Assembly (NCBI GenBank): GCA_026413225.1
Contig: CM048557.1
Coordinates: 18,764,871 to 18,828,870, forward strand
Length of the DNA stretch: 64,000 nucleotides
Origin: Otis tarda
Lineage: Eukaryota > Chordata > Aves > Otidiformes > Otididae
Direction: 5' to 3'
Shown: in pieces, positions 10,899 through 25,800 of the stretch
Position numbering within the stretch: position 1 is the first letter of the stretch
Layout: the number at the start of each line of letters is the position of its first letter
Made by a program: the position numbers and the translations under genes
Notes under the pieces: generated by a model
The model's input: only the letters and a program-made list of their open reading frames with translations
Told to the model about the DNA's origin: nothing
The model's database searches: none

Positions 10899-13800
10899 CT
10901 GTTGGGAAGAGAGGGAGGAGCAGTTAGGATTTGTGTACAGCCTTTTAGGCTTACCCCTTCTCAGGTGTTTTTCTTATCATGGAACATTTAGAGGAAAGAG
11001 CACAACCCTTAGAGTTTAACGGTTCTGTCAACTTAAGAACTACAAACAGTGCAGCAATTGACTCTATTTTAAAGTTCTCCTGATGACTGCTGCAGGAGTT
11101 CAGATGTACTGAGCTGCTCCCTTCCTCCTTAAGACTGAATTTTCAAAGGGCTGGTAGCTATAAGGCCTCAGAGCTCACTGGAAAACTAATAGGATTAGAT
11201 TTCCTCATTCTCCTTTTGCACTTCTGAAAATCATAAAGTGAATATATATTTACATTTTTTTAAAGCTGTGCACTGGACTACTTACAGTTTCCAAAAGGTC
11301 TCTGGCATAATCTGTTAACAAAGATGCTAAACTGTGCATGTTCCTTTTGCACAGCTCATGCAGGAAGGAAAATCCCTTTCTTCCTCTGAGCTGCTGGCAC
11401 CAGAATCTAAGCTGATGACTGCATCGTGTCAGTTCTGGGCTGGGAGGTCAGTTAACAAAGCAGTAGCAGACTTGCACATACCTTGCTGAATTAACAGGAA
11501 TAAAGCTCAGGCTGGTGAAGTGATAGCTCGATTAAACCTGTGAGATTTAGATTCCCTCCTGCTAGTACTGTTGTTCTGTTACACTGTTCCTTTCCTGACC
11601 ATGTTCAGCTGTATTGGGTTTGCATGGCAAGGTTTTGGTAGTGAGGGGGGCTACAGGGGTGGCTTCTGTGAGAAGCTGCTGGAAGCTTCCCCCATGTTGG
11701 ACAGAGCCAATGCCAGCCGACTCCAAAATGGACCTGCTGCTGGCCAAGGCTGAGCCCATCAGCGATGGTGGTAACGCCTCTGAGATAACATAGCTAAGAA
11801 TGGGGAAACATTGCTGTGCAACAGCAATTGCAGCTGGGAGTGAGAAGATGAGAGAGAAACAACTCTGCAGATACCAAGGTCAGTGCAGAAGGAGGGGGAG
11901 GAGGTGCTCCTGGCAAGATTCTCCTGCAGCCCATGGTGAGGCCAGATGTCCCCCTACAGCCCACAGAGGAGCAGAGATCGACCTGCAACCTGTGGAGGAG
12001 CTGATGTCTTGGCAGGTGGATGCCTGATGGAGGCTGTGGCCCTGTGGGAAGCCCGTGGCTGGAGCAGGCTCCTGGGAGGGCCTGTGGCCCTGTGGAGAGA
12101 GGAGCCCACATTGGAACAGGTTTGCTGCCAGACTTGTGACCCTGTGGGGGACCCACGCTGGAGCAGTGCATGAAGAACTGCAGCCCATGGGAAGGACTCC
12201 CACTGGAGAAGTTTGTGGAGGGCTGTCTCCCATGGGAGGGACTCCACACTGGAGCACGGGAAGAATGTGAGGAGTCCTCCCTCTGAGGAGGAAGGAGCAG
12301 CAGAGAATTCAGGAGTAAAGCCTGAGAAGAAGGGAGGACTGGTAGGAAGGTGTTTTAAGATTTGTTTTTACTTACTCATTATCTTACTCTGATTTGATTG
12401 ATAATAAACTAAATTAATTTTCCCCAAGTCAAATCTGTTTTGCCTGTGATGGTAATTGGTGAGTGATCTCCCTGTCCTTATCTCGACCCACAAACCTTTC
12501 TTGGATTTTCTCTCCCCTGTCCAGGTGAGGAGGGGAGTGACAGAGTGGCTTTGGTGGGCACCTGGCATCTAGCTGTGCTGCTGGACTTGTTTGTTTCTTT
12601 TTTTTTTTTTGGCAATGGGAAGTTGTATAAATGTAGGATAGAATTCAGCTATGGGAATAAGAGTAATGGAGAAAATATTTTTTGTAAAAATCTCCAAAGG
12701 GGAGAAAAGCCTGCTTGGTTTCAATTAAAAAAAAACCCCTATTTTTTAACCATGGCTTTCTTAGTGATTGTGGTGAACCTTAATAACTCTAAAAATCTTC
12801 CTCCAGGCTTAACAGCTATTTTGAAAACTCTCAAGATACCAAGTCAGTCACTCAGTTTTCAAAATGCTGGGGGACACCTAAACTCGCTTTGAAACGGAGA
12901 GCGTTTAGCTTCAGGATTAATTTAAATTAGTTAGTGCAGAAGCAAAACCCTTCAATGCTTTCCTATCCTTGAACAATTGTATTTGCTTTGATTGTTGGGA
13001 ATATAACAATAATAATTTATTTCCCAAATAACCGTGAACTCTAATACTGCTGCAGCGAGTTTAGTTTATTGAAGCCTTGATTGCCTGTCTGAACAGTCTC
13101 TTAATGAGCAAGCAGAACTGCACAGAATGAAACAGCACACTTTTAATGGTTAAATATGCCTGTTAATACACTGTTAATATGCCGGTTAAATACACTATCA
13201 GGAGAATATTAGGAGAACACTGAGACAACTGAAGTGACATTACACATTTAGATGAGATAAATGTCTTCGTTTTGCTATCTTGGCTATTTGAAAACAGGTA
13301 TTTGTAGTTTAACGGACCTTTTCCATTTTAAAAAAAAAAAAGTTACCAAACAACAACAACAAAAAAAACCCCAAAACAACAGCAAAAGCCCCCAAAACCT
13401 GCAGCACTGATGTCTGGTTTGGGGGGGGGGGGGGGAACAACCCTAACCCAAAAAACTTAAGGAAGTGAGACAAGGTTCCTGGTTTAAATTGTAAATCCCT
13501 GTGTACTAAATGACCTTAGTAGCACTGTTTCGAGTTTGCTGGCTTATACAGCAGCATTACATTGTTGGGTAGCTGCCACCTACATCTTTTTCCCTGAATT
13601 AAAAAGGAGTGACAGTTAACAAATATCACTACTTACAGATGGCCAAATAAGAAAATGAAACAACTTCAGTGCTATACAACCTCTCACTTATCCTTACATT
13701 GTTGAAGATGGACATGCTCCTTCACATCGGCTTAAAGTGACATTTGTAGTACAGCCTTTGTAAGTTATTTTTTCTTCATATTCAACTTGTCTGCAACGTG

Positions 13801-16800
13801 CTGTCAAATGTAAAAAAGAAATAATTAAAGCAAAAAATTATCTTAGTTGTCTTAAGTGACCATTGCTGGATGCCAAAAGCCTCCATACTCCATTTTATGG
13901 AGAACCATTCCTATTGCCTGGAACAATTCACGCAGCAATAGCAGGTTTTAAACTACGCACTGAAGATTCATGAGATAGTTACCCTGGAGGACAAGTAAGA
14001 AAATGCAAGTTGCTGGAACTACAAATGAGCAAATAATCCTGTTAAGAATATAGTGCAAATCCAGTCCAGCTGGGAAAAAACACTAATCCACTGATGAGAA
14101 CACAAAGATGCAAATGAAGCAACCAGCTGGCTACTTGTACTGGAATTATTTCTGATTCACAGACTTTGTAATAGATTTTACTTATTTGAAAAATGCTTAC
14201 TTTACTCATTTTAAGGATTCATTTATTTATAGGCAGCCAGAAGTTCACAACTTAAATGCCTGCCCGCAGTCTCTCTTCCCTTGCTAGATAGAAATAGCAG
14301 GGCCCAATTACATGTATTGATCTTGCATTTTCTCCTGACTTGAAGCAAGACACCAAGCACTTCTATGAAGTAAAAAGCTGATTGAAAATAGGTTTCCAAC
14401 AAGTTTAAAGATTGTGTTTGAAGTTTATGTTAAGGACAACAAAGGTCTTGAATACAATGAAGGCAATTTTTATGCCCCTCTCATACTGCTCCTGTACAAT
14501 GCTCTGTTGAGTGCACCCAAGTTCCTTGCTTGAAGAAAGGTTATGGATGAAACCCAAGCATTGTTATGACAATAACCTGCTGACAAGGTTAACAGTGAAA
14601 ACGGAGATGAAAGGTTCTGCTGCAGGCGACTACACCCCCTGTTACATATTGGTTCTTACATCCCTGTTTGAGAGTAGTAGTAAACCACAAATACTATGTG
14701 TAAACCAGTCTCTGGAGTAAGACTCAGCAGGTGATGTCTTGGATGACTCGAGCATGGTGTTCTGCTTTGTTCATTTTTTGTTAAGAGATAAGCTTCTCCT
14801 TCTGTTGATCTGATTGTAACCACAGAATGGAGGACTTTGTGTGAAGATACACAACAACTGAGGTCTGTGGAAAAACTTCTAATCCACACTTCAAAGATAA
14901 AAAGATGCAAATACTCATAATCTCACTACTAAGCAGGGTAGAAAAGGGCAAGCCTATCAGGATGCTGCATATCTCTCCTGATTCTTGAAAAAGATAAGAC
15001 AAGTGAAGGCTGTAACTTGCTGGAGGTGAGGTTGCACTTTCTTTAGGAATTAAACGCACAGAAAAGGAGAACAAACAATGAAAGCAGTATGTGGCAGTGG
15101 AGAAGGCAATAAGAAGGAAGATAGTATGATACGGCTGAAGTACACTTTCCAGATAGTTTCTCCTTTCTGTGTTGAACTCGCCCAAAAGAGAATGCAAAGT
15201 AGCTGAAACCGAGATGTTAACTCTTCTCTGGCTCCTCAAACAGTGGTTAAAACAAACAAATACACACCGAAAAAACCCAGCTAACAAAGGAAATCCACCT
15301 TCCATTCACAGACTGAACAATGCATATGTCATTCTGGTTTATTCTTAGAAAGGTTAATCCATACCCTAGGAAGCGCTGAATAAAAACTGTCTGCCTCACG
15401 GTTTCTAAATAGGACTAGAAACTAGGCTGCTGCTACATACGCAGAATATGGTTAAGAATGTATAGACACCTCCTGTGCATTCACACCAGAGTTTCTGACT
15501 CCTATACTGTAGATTCTAAAGTAGGACTGTTCCATTTAAAACCAGCAGAGAGGATGTTGTTTTGTTGCCTCACTTTACATTAAATTCTGCAGAAATTGTA
15601 GAATGTGGTAATCTTTCAGTCAAAACATACCAGGTTTTAATTATGCACAAGAGCCAAAAAACATCACTGTACCTGGAAAACTGAGAAAACAGTGTCCTGC
15701 AGAAAAGGTACCCAAAAATGCTCAAATGTGCAGAAAGAGTATGACAGATCTAACAGGAGGACTGTGGGGCAAGTCAAGAGATAACCTGTCCAAATCTTTC
15801 TTACACTTCTTAACTGGGAATTTAAGATTAAGAACCAAATGATTCTGTGACTCTCCTGCTATGCATCCTGTCAGCCTCCTTAACTGACACGTTTTAATGT
15901 TTACATCAGTATATAGCAGGGAACCTGCTGTCATGAAATGAAAGACTTCAGACAACTACTCTAAAAAATAACTGCAGAAAGGATAAAAAGATGGACCCAA
16001 TGCATACAAGTGGTGTCACAGCCAAAGAATACGTAATGTAAGAATTCATACTTTCATGAAAGAGAAGATGTGCTAAAACCAAAAACAAGGTATAGGAAAT
16101 GACACGGATATACTTTACCTTCTGCCACTGTTAACGGTGCAATAGAAGACAAGGATGTTGAAAGTCTAGAGGTGAAAGCGGGAGCTGATGTAGTGCGGGT
16201 AGTGGTTAATGTGGTTGTCTGCAGAGAAGTCCTTTCAGCTGACTCTGTAGAAGCAGTAGTAATAACACTGGGAGCAAAAGAAGTTGTAGACAAAACGGTG
16301 GGGACCAAAATGGGAGTGGACTTGGGAGAGATACTGGTAGGAATGACTGATGAAGCTGTTTTGGCATGTGGAGTAAATGTTATATTTTGGGGGGGGAAAT
16401 ACGTAGTACTCTCAGCAGACTTAAATGTGGAAGTAGTGAGGGGAATAGGCATACGCATTGGGCTGGTAGTTGGGGCTGAGGTGGAGGAGACTGTGGAAGT
16501 GGTGGCAGATGGCAGGTGCGTGCTGAGGGCGCTGCTGGGGGCAGGTGCAGAGCTGGGACCTGGAGACGTCCTTGTCAGAGGGACTTGTGTGGTGCTAGTG
16601 GGGCTGGCCTCCCTGGAGACAGAGGTCTTGGAGGTGCTGCTGGCAGAGGTGGTGGCGGTGGTCTTCTGCGTGGTGAGAGGCGGCACAATGTGTGGCACAG
16701 TTGTCCTTTTGTGGGTGAAGGCTGCTGGGAAGAAAGCACAGGTCCGTTGACGAGGGCAAGCGGGGAAGGCGAAGGACGCGGGCAGAGACCTGGAGTTGGA

Positions 16801-19800
16801 GGCATGTGCAAGACGGGCAGTGCTGTGCTGCACTGTGTCTCAGTGGGCAAGGACGACGGATGGGCTTCTGGCTCCTGCCATCACGCTCCCTGTCTGACTT
16901 CTCCTCATCTTATTACTTCCCCAAACGTGGGGAGAAGGAGAGCACCTAAAGGGTGCACGCCAACCAGAAAACACTCTCTTCCTCTCCCTGAAAGAGGAGT
17001 CTCTCTGGATACGTGTGTGTCTCCCTGCAAGGAACAGTCACAGTGTAGTGTCTGCACCTTGTACACAGGCAGGGGAGGCTCCATGGGAGAGAGCTCTGCC
17101 TCAGGGCTACACCAATGTGGCGATGCTAAATAAGGTGGGAACGGAGGTAAAGTACTAAAAAGAAAAAAAGAAAACCCAAGCAGCATGCACTACTTGGAAG
17201 GAAAGCATGGTAGGGGCAAGAGCTTGGAGGAGCAGGTAGACTGGAGGGAAGGGAAGGAGGAATCCTTACCTGGGTGTGAGGAACTCAGCCATGTTGAGGA
17301 CAGAGTTGAGGACGGGGAAGTAGGAAGTGATGGCAGCGGGCTGGTTTTGGCTGTGGAAGTTGTGGAGGACTCCGTTGCAGGTGACTCTGTTGCAGGACTC
17401 ATCGTCGTGGGAGAGGGTTTGGTCTTTAGGGTTGTTGGCGTAGGCTTGGGGCTGCTGGTTGGTGCTGAGGTGGAGGAGACTGTGGAAGTGGTGGCAGATG
17501 GCAGCCGTGTGCTGAGGGCACTGCTGGGGGCAGGTGCAGAGCTGGGAGATGGAGACGTCCTTGTCAGAGGGACTTGTGTGCTGCTAGCAGGGCTGGCTTC
17601 CCTGGATACAGAGGTCTTGGAGGTGCTGCTGGCAGAGGAGGAGGCGGTGGTCCTCTGCGTGGTGAGAGGTGGCACAATGTGTGGCACGGTTGTCTTTTTG
17701 TGGGTGAAGGCTGCTGGAAGAAAGCACAGGTGACTCGTGGATGAGGGCAAGAGAGGAAGGCAAAGGAGGTGGGCAGAAGCCTTGGGCCGGGGACATGTGC
17801 AAGACAGGCAGCGCTGTGCTGGACTCTGTCTCACTTGGGAAGAGGGAGGGATGGGCTACTGGCTCCTGCCCTCAGCCTCCCATGTGGTTTCTCCCCGAAA
17901 AAGCAAGGGACAAGGACAGCTCCTGAAGGGTGCTCTCCTAGAAGCAAGCAATGTCTGCTTCTCTGGGAAAGCAGAGTCAATCTAGATGGACATGTGTCCC
18001 TCTGAGGAACAGAGAGAGCGTACTGTCTGCCCTCTTCCACACAGGCATGCCAGGCTCTGTGGGGGAGACGTGTGGCCCAGGGCCATACCAAAGTCAGGCC
18101 ATACCACAGTACAATGGCAAAAGGAGTGGGAAAGTGGGAATGAAGCTAAAGTAGCAAACAAGTGTCTGAGTGGCATGTGTGCATCAGGAGGAAAAAAAGG
18201 AATGAAGGAAGAAACAGAGGAAGGATGGAAGCGTGAGAGCCAGGGAGAGCAGGCAGAAGCAGCTTGAAGGGTAGGAGCGTGCCTTACCGGGGTGCGAAGA
18301 GCTCAGCCACGTTGATGACAGAGTTGAGGAAGGAGAAGTAGGAAGTGATGGCAGCGGGCTGGTTTTGGCTGTGGAGGGTGCAGAGGACTCTGTTGAAGAA
18401 GACTGCGTTGCAGGACTTGTTGTAGGGGAAGAAGGCTTCGGCTTTAAAGTTGTAGGCGTAGGCTTGGGGCTGCTGGTTGGTGCTGAGGTGGAGGAGACTG
18501 TGGAAGTGGTGGTAGATGGCAGGTGCGTGCTGAGGGGGCTGCTGGGGGCAGGCAGAGAACTGGGACTTGGAGACATCCTTGTCAGAGGGACTTGTGTGGT
18601 GCTAGTGGGACTGGCCTCCCTGGAGACAGAGGTCTTGGAGGTGCTGCTGGCAGAGGTGGTGGCGGTGGTCTTCTGGGTGGTGAGAGGAGGCACAATGTGT
18701 GGCACGGTTGTCCTTTTGTGGGTGAAGGCTGCTGGGAAGAAAGCACAGGTCCGTTGAGGAGGGCAAGAGGGGAAGGCAAAGGACGTGGGCAGAGACCTGG
18801 AGTTGGAGGCATGTGCAAGACAGGCAGTGCTGTGCTGCACTGTGTCTCAGTGGGCAAGGACAACGAAGCCCAAGCAGCATGCACTACTTGGAAGGAAAGC
18901 ATGGTAGGGGCAAGAGCTTGGAGGAGCAGGTAGACTGGAGGGAAGGGCAGGAGGAATCCTTACCTGGGTGTGAGGAGCTCAGCCATGTTGAGGACAGAGT
19001 TGAGGACGGGGAAGTAGGAAGTGATGGCAGCGGGCTGGTTTTGGCTGTGGAAGTTGTGGAGGACTCCGTTGCAGGTGACTCTGTTGCAGGACTCATCGTC
19101 GTGGGAGAGGGCTTGGTCTTTAGGGTTGTTGGCGTAGGCTTGGGGCTGCTGGTTGGTGCTGAGGTGGAGGAGACTGTGGAAGTGGTGGCAGATGGCAGCC
19201 GCGTGCTGAGAGGGCTGCTGGGGGTAGGTGCAGAGCTGGGACTTGGAGACGTCCTTGTCAGAGGGACTTGTGTGGTGCTAGTGGGGCTGGCCTCCCTGGA
19301 TACAGAGGTCTTGGAGGTGCTGCTGGCAGAGGTGGTTGCAGTGGTCTTCTGTGTGGTGAGAGGTGGCACGGTGTGTGGCACAGTTGTCTTTCTCTGGGTG
19401 AAGGCTGCTGGGAGAAAAGCACATCTCCACTGAGAATGAGGGCACGAGGAGAAGGCCAAAGACATGGGCAGAAGTCTCAGGTTAGGGCCTTGGGCAGGGA
19501 GAGCTGCCCTGTGCCACATCGAATCTCCCTGAGCAAGAGGGACACACAGGGTTATGCCTCCTGCCCTCAGACACCCCATCCTTCGTAGACCCAGTCCAGG
19601 CCAATGTTTGTGCCAGTCAGCTGTGGGCTGACCCTGGGTGGATGCTAACCGCCCACCCAGCCACTTGCTCACTCCCCCACAGTGGGAATGGGGAGAGAAC
19701 TGGAAGTGCAGAAGCAAAACACCCACACATGTCCACATACAGATGGTTTTCAGAAGTGAAGAAACTAAAGGAAAAACAAACGAAAAATCACACACGTGAC

Positions 19801-22800
19801 GCAAAGGCAATCACTCACTGCCTCCCACCATTGGCCAATGTCTGTCTCGTCTCCACGCAATGGCTACTTGGGAAAAACACCCCCATCCCATATTACTGCT
19901 CAGCATGATGTTCTGTGGTATGGAGTATATCCCTGTTCCCTCACTTTGGGTCACCTGTCCCTGACCCACCTCCTGCCCACTGCTTGCCCACTTCCTGGGG
20001 CAGAAGGAGAAACAGAGAAGGCCTGGATGCTGCACTAGGACTTCTCAGCAATAGCTAAAGCACTTGTGTGCTGTCAACACTTGCTTGGACACACATCTAA
20101 AACACAGCACCAGACAACCAGCTAGGAATAAAAAGTAGCTCCATCTGTACCGCAGCCAGTACAGAGGCCCAGGACTGCACCAGGTCCCCGGCTGGCCAGT
20201 GCCAAAGGCAGCAGGAAAGGAGAGCAAGTACCAACATAAATGCACAGGCAGTGTCTGGTGCTTGGAATGGAATGATGGAAGGATGGAACGAAACATGGGA
20301 GCTGCTTAGAGGAGGCAGAGCCACAGGAAGGGCAGGAGGGAGCCTTACTGGAGTGCGAGGAGCTCAGCCATGTTGAGGACACAGTAGAGGAGGGAGAAGA
20401 TGCAGGCGAAGGAAGTGGGCTGGTTTTGGCTGTGGAGGGTGCAGAGGACTCTGTTGAAGAAGACTCCGTTGCAGGACTTGTTGTAAGGGAAAAGGGCTTG
20501 GGCTTTAAGGTTGTTGGCGTAGGCTTGGGCATGGTGATTGGTGCTGAGGTGGAGGAGACTGTGGAAGTGGTGGCAGATGGCAGCCACGTGCTGAGGGGGC
20601 TGCTGGGGGCAGGTGCAGAGCTGGGAGATGGAGACGTCCTTGTCCGAGGGACTTGTGTGGTGCTAGTGGGGCTGGCCTCCCTGGAGACAGAGGTCTTGGA
20701 GGTGCTGCTGGCAGAGCTGGTGGCGGTGGTCTTCTGTGTGGTGAGAGGCGGTCCAGTGTGTGGCATGGTTGTCCTTTTGTGGGTGAAGGCTGCTGGGAAG
20801 AAAGCACAGCTCCACTGGGCATGAAAGCAAGAGGGGAAGGCAAAGGAGGTGGGCAGAGACCTTGGGCCTGGAGGCATGTACAAGACAGGCAGCACTGTGC
20901 TGCACTGTGTCTCAGTGTGCAAGGACGACGGATGGGCTACTGAATCCTGCCATCACGCTCCCTGTCTGACTTCTCCTCATCTGACTACTCCCGCAAATGT
21001 GGGGAGAAGGAGAGCATGTAAAGGGTGCACGCAAACCAGAAAACACTCTCTGCCTCTCCCTGTTTAGAGGAGTCTCTCTGGATATGTTCGTTTGTGTCTC
21101 CCCACAGGGAACATTCACAGCATAGTGTCTGCACACTCCCAGACAGACAGGGCAGGCTGTGTGGGAGAGAGCTCTGCATCAGAACCGTACAGAAGGGTGG
21201 ATGCTAAAGGAAGTGGTAACAAAGTTGAAGTAATAAAAAAAAAGCCTGAGCAGCATGCGCTGTTTGGACAGAAAGCATGGTAGCGTCAAGAGCTTGGAGG
21301 AGCTGGCAGAGCATCAGGAAGGGCAGGGGTGAACCTTACTGGGGTGTGAGGAGCTCAGCCACGTTGAGGACAGAGTTGAGGAGGGAGAAGATGCAGGCAA
21401 TGGCAGCGGGCTGGTTTTTGCTGTGGATGTCGCAGAGGACTCCGGTGCAGGTGGCTCCGTTGGAGCACCGGTCCTCAGTGAAGAAGGCTTGGTCTTTAGT
21501 GTTGTAGGTGTAGGCTTGGGGCTGCTGGTTGGTGCTGAGGTGGAGGAGACTGTGGAAGTGGTGGCAGATGGCAGCTGTGTGCTGAGGGCACTGCTGGGGG
21601 CAGGTGCAGAGCTGGGACCTGGAGACGTCCTTGTCAGAGGGACTTGTGTGGTGCTAGTGGGGCTGGCCTCCCTTGAAACAGAGGTCTTGGAGGTGCTGCT
21701 GGCAGAGCTGCTTGCGGTGGTCTTCTGCGTGGTAAGAGGCGGCACAATGTGTGGCACGGTTGTCTTTTTGTGGGTGAAGGCTGCTGGGAAGAAAGCACAG
21801 GTCCGTTGACGAGGGCAAGCGGGGAAGACGAAGGACGCGGGCAGAGACCTGGAGTTGGAGGCATGTGCAAGACAGGCAGTGCTGTGCTGCACTGTGTCTC
21901 AGTGGGCAAGGACGACGGATGGGCTTCTGGCTCCTGCCATCACGCTCCCTGTCTGACTTCTCCTCATCTTATTACTTCCCCAAATGTGGGGAGAAGGAGA
22001 GCCCCTAAAGGGTGCACGCCAACCAGAAAACACTCTCTTCCTCTCCCTGAAAGAGGAGTCTCTCTGGATACGTGTGTGTCTCCCCGCAAGGAACAGTCAC
22101 AGCGTAGTGTCTGCACCTTGTACACAGGCAGGGGAGGCTCCATGGGAGAGAGCTCTGCCTCAGGGCTACACCAATGTGGCGATGCTAAATAAGGTGGGAA
22201 CGGAGGTAAAGTACTAAAAAGAAAAAAAGAAAACCCAAGCAGCATGCACTACTTGGAAGGAAAGCATGGTAGGGGCAAGAGCTTGGAGGAGCAGGTAGAC
22301 TGGAGGGAAGGGCAGGAGGAATCCTTACCTGGGTGTGAGGAGCTCAGCCATGTTGAGGACAGAGTTGAGGACAGGGAAGTAGGAAGTGATGGCAGCGGGC
22401 TGGTTTTGGCTGTGGAAGTTGTGGAGGACTCCGTTGCAGGTGACTCTGTTGCAGGACTCATCGTCGTGGGAGAGGGTTTGGTCTTTAGGGTTGTTGGCGT
22501 AGGCTTGGGGCTGCTGGTTGGTGCTGAGGTGGAGGAGACTGTGGAAGTGGTGGCAGATGGCAGCCGCGTGCTGAGGGCACTGCTGGGGGCAGGTGCAGAG
22601 CTGGGAGATGGAGACGTCCTTGTCAGAGGGACTTGTGTGCTGCTAGCAGGGCTGGCTTCCCTGGATACAGAGGTCTTGGAGGTGCTGCTGGCAGAGGAGG
22701 AGGCGGTGGTCCTCTGCGTGGTAAGAGGTGGCACAATGTGTGGCACAGTTGTCTTTTTGTGGGTGAAGGCTGCTGGAAGAAAGCACAGGTGACTCGTGGA

Positions 22801-25800
22801 TGAGGGCAAGAGAGGAAGGCAAAGGAGGTGGGCAGAAGCCTTGGGCCGGGGACATGTGCAAGACAGGCAGCGCTGTGCTGGACTCTGTCTCACTTGGGAA
22901 GAGGGAGGGATGGGCTACTGGCTCCTGCCCTCAGCCTCCCATGTGGTTTCTCCCCGAAAAAGCAAGGGACAAGGACAGCTCCTGAAGGGTGCTCTCCTAG
23001 AAGCAAGCAATGTCTGCTTCTCCAGGAAAGCAGAGTCAATCTAGATGGACATGTGTCCCTCTGAGGAACAGAGAGAGCGTACTGTCTGCCCTCTTCCACA
23101 CAGGCATGCCAGGCTCTGTGGGGGAGACGTGTGGCCCAGGGCCATACCAAAGTCAGGCCATACCACAGTACAATGGCAAAAGGAGTGGGAAAGTGGGAAT
23201 GAAGCTAAAGTAGCAAACAAGTGTCTGAGTGGCATGTGTGCATCAGGAGGAAAAAAAGGAATGAAGGAAGAAACAGAGGAAGGATGGAAGCGTGAGAGCC
23301 AGGGAGAGCAGGCAGAAGCAGCTTGAAGGGTAGGAGCGTGCCTTACCGGGGTGCGAAGAGCTCAGCCACGTTGATGACAGAGTTGAGGAAGGAGAAGTAG
23401 GAAGTGATGGCAGCGGGCTGGTTTTGGCTGTGGAGGGTGCAGAGGACTCTGTTGAAGAAGACTGCGTTGCAGGACTTGTTGTAGGGGAAGAAGGCTTCGG
23501 CTTTAAAGTTGTAGGCGTAGGCTTGGGGCTGCTGGTTGGTGCTGAGGTGGAGGAGACTGTGGAAGTGGTGGTAGATGGCAGGTGCGTGCTGAGGGGGCTG
23601 CTGGGGGCAGGCAGAGAACTGGGACTTGGAGACATCCTTGTCAGAGGGACTTGTGTGGTGCTAGTGGGACTGGCCTCCCTGGAGACAGAGGTCTTGGAGG
23701 TGCTGCTGGCAGAGGTGGTGGCGGTGGTCTTCTGGGTGGTGAGAGGAGGCACAATGTGTGGCACGGTTGTCCTTTTGTGGGTGAAGGCTGCTGGGAAGAA
23801 AGCACAGGTCCGTTGAGGAGGGCAAGAGGGGAAGGCAAAGGACGTGGGCAGAGACCTGGAGTTGGAGGCATGTGCAAGACAGGCAGTGCTGTGCTGCACT
23901 GTGTCTCAGTGGGCAAGGACAACGAAGCCCAAGCAGCATGCACTACTTGGAAGGAAAGCATGGTAGGGGCAAGACGTTGGAGGAGCAGGTAGACTGGAGG
24001 GAAGGGCAGGAGGAATCCTTACCTGGGTGTGAGGAGCTCAGCCATGTTGAGGACAGAGTTGAGGACGGGGAAGTAGGAAGTGATGGCAGCGGGCTGGTTT
24101 TGGCTGTGGAAGTTGTGGAGGACTCCGTTGCAGGTGACTCTGTTGCAGGACTCATCGTCGTGGGAGAGGGTTTGGTCTTTAGGGTTGTTGGCGTAGGCTT
24201 GGGGCTGCTGGTTGGTGCTGAGGTGGAGGAGACTGTGGAAGTGGTGGCAGATGGCAGCCGCGTGCTGAGAGGGCTGCTGGGGGTAGGTGCAGAGCTGGGA
24301 CTTGGAGACGTCCTTGTCAGAGGGACTTGTGTGGTGCTAGTGGGGCTGGCCTCCCTGGATACAGAGGTCTTGGAGGTGCTGCTGGCAGAGGAGGAGGCGG
24401 TGGTCCTCTGCGTGGTAAGAGGTGGCACAATGTGTGGCACAGTTGTCTTTTTGTGGGTGAAGGCTGCTGGAAGAAAGCACAGGTGACTCGTGGATGAGGG
24501 CAAGAGAGGAAGGCAAAGGAGGTGGGCAGAAGCCTTGGGCCGGGGACATGTGCAAGACAGGCAGCGCTGTGCTGGACTCTGTCTCACTTGGGAAGAGGGA
24601 GGGATGGCCTACTGGCTCCTGCTCTCAGCCTCCCATGTGGTTTCTCCCCGAAAAAGCAAGGGACAAGGACAGTTCCTGAAGGGTGCTCTCCTAGAAGCAA
24701 GCAATGTCTGCTTCTCCAGGAAAGCAGAGTCAATCTAGATGGACATGTGTCCCTCTGAGGAACAGAGAGAGCATACTGTCTGCCCTCTTCCACACAGGCA
24801 TGCCAGGCTCTGTGGGGGAGACGTGTGGCCCAGGGCCATACCAAAGTCAGGCCATACCAAAGCACGATGGCAAAATAAGGGGGAAAGTGGGAATGAAGCT
24901 AAAGTAGCAAACAAGTGTCTGAGTGGCATGTGTGCATCAGGAGGAAAAAAAGGAATGAAGGAAGAAACAGAGGAAGAATGGAAGCGTGGGAGCCAGGGAG
25001 AGCAGGCAGGAGCAGCTTGAAGGGTAGGAGCGTGCCTTACCGGGGTGTGAAGAGCTCAGCCACGTTGATGACAGAGTTGAGGAAGGAGAAGTAGGAAGTG
25101 ATGGCAGCGGGCTGGTTTTAGCTGTGGAGGGTGCAGAGGACTCTGTTGAAGAAGACTCCGTTGCAGGACTTGTTGTAGGGGAAGAAGGCTTTGGCTTTAA
25201 GGTTGTAGGTGTAGGCTTGGGGCTGCTGGTTGGTCCTGAGGTGGAGGAGACTGTGGAAGTGGTGGCAGATGGCAGCCGCGTGCTGAGGGGGCTGCTGGGT
25301 GCAGGAGGAGAACTGGGACTTGGAGATGTCCTTGTCCGAGGGACTTGTGTGGTGCTAGTGGGGCTGGCCTCCCTGGAGACAGAGGTCTTGGAGGTGCTGC
25401 TGGCAGAGGTGGTGGCGGTGGTCTTCTGTGTGGTGAGAGGCGGTCCAGTGTGTGGCATGGTTGTCCTTTTGTGGGTGAAGGCTGCTGGGAGAAAAGCACA
25501 GCTCCACTGGGCATGAAAGCAAAAGGGGAAGGCAAAGGAGGTGGGCATAAGCCTTGGGCCTGGGGCCTGTACAAGACAGGCAGCACTGTGCTGCACTGAG
25601 TCTCATTGTGCAAGGGGTAGGGATGGGCTACTGAATCCTGCCGTCACGTTCAGCTTTTCCCCATCTGACTACTCCCGCAAATGTGGGCATAAGGACAGCA
25701 TGTAAAGGGTGCATGCAAATAGGCAAACAGCATCTGCCTCTCCTGTTTAGAGGAGCCTCTCTGGATATGTTCGTTTGTGTCTCCCCACAGGGAACATTCA

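Noticed and set aside
14781-15305. 174-codon - strand frame in the intron before the cystine knot
   Set aside because: Composition is neither mucin-like nor D-domain-like, and the flanking exons join in phase without it.
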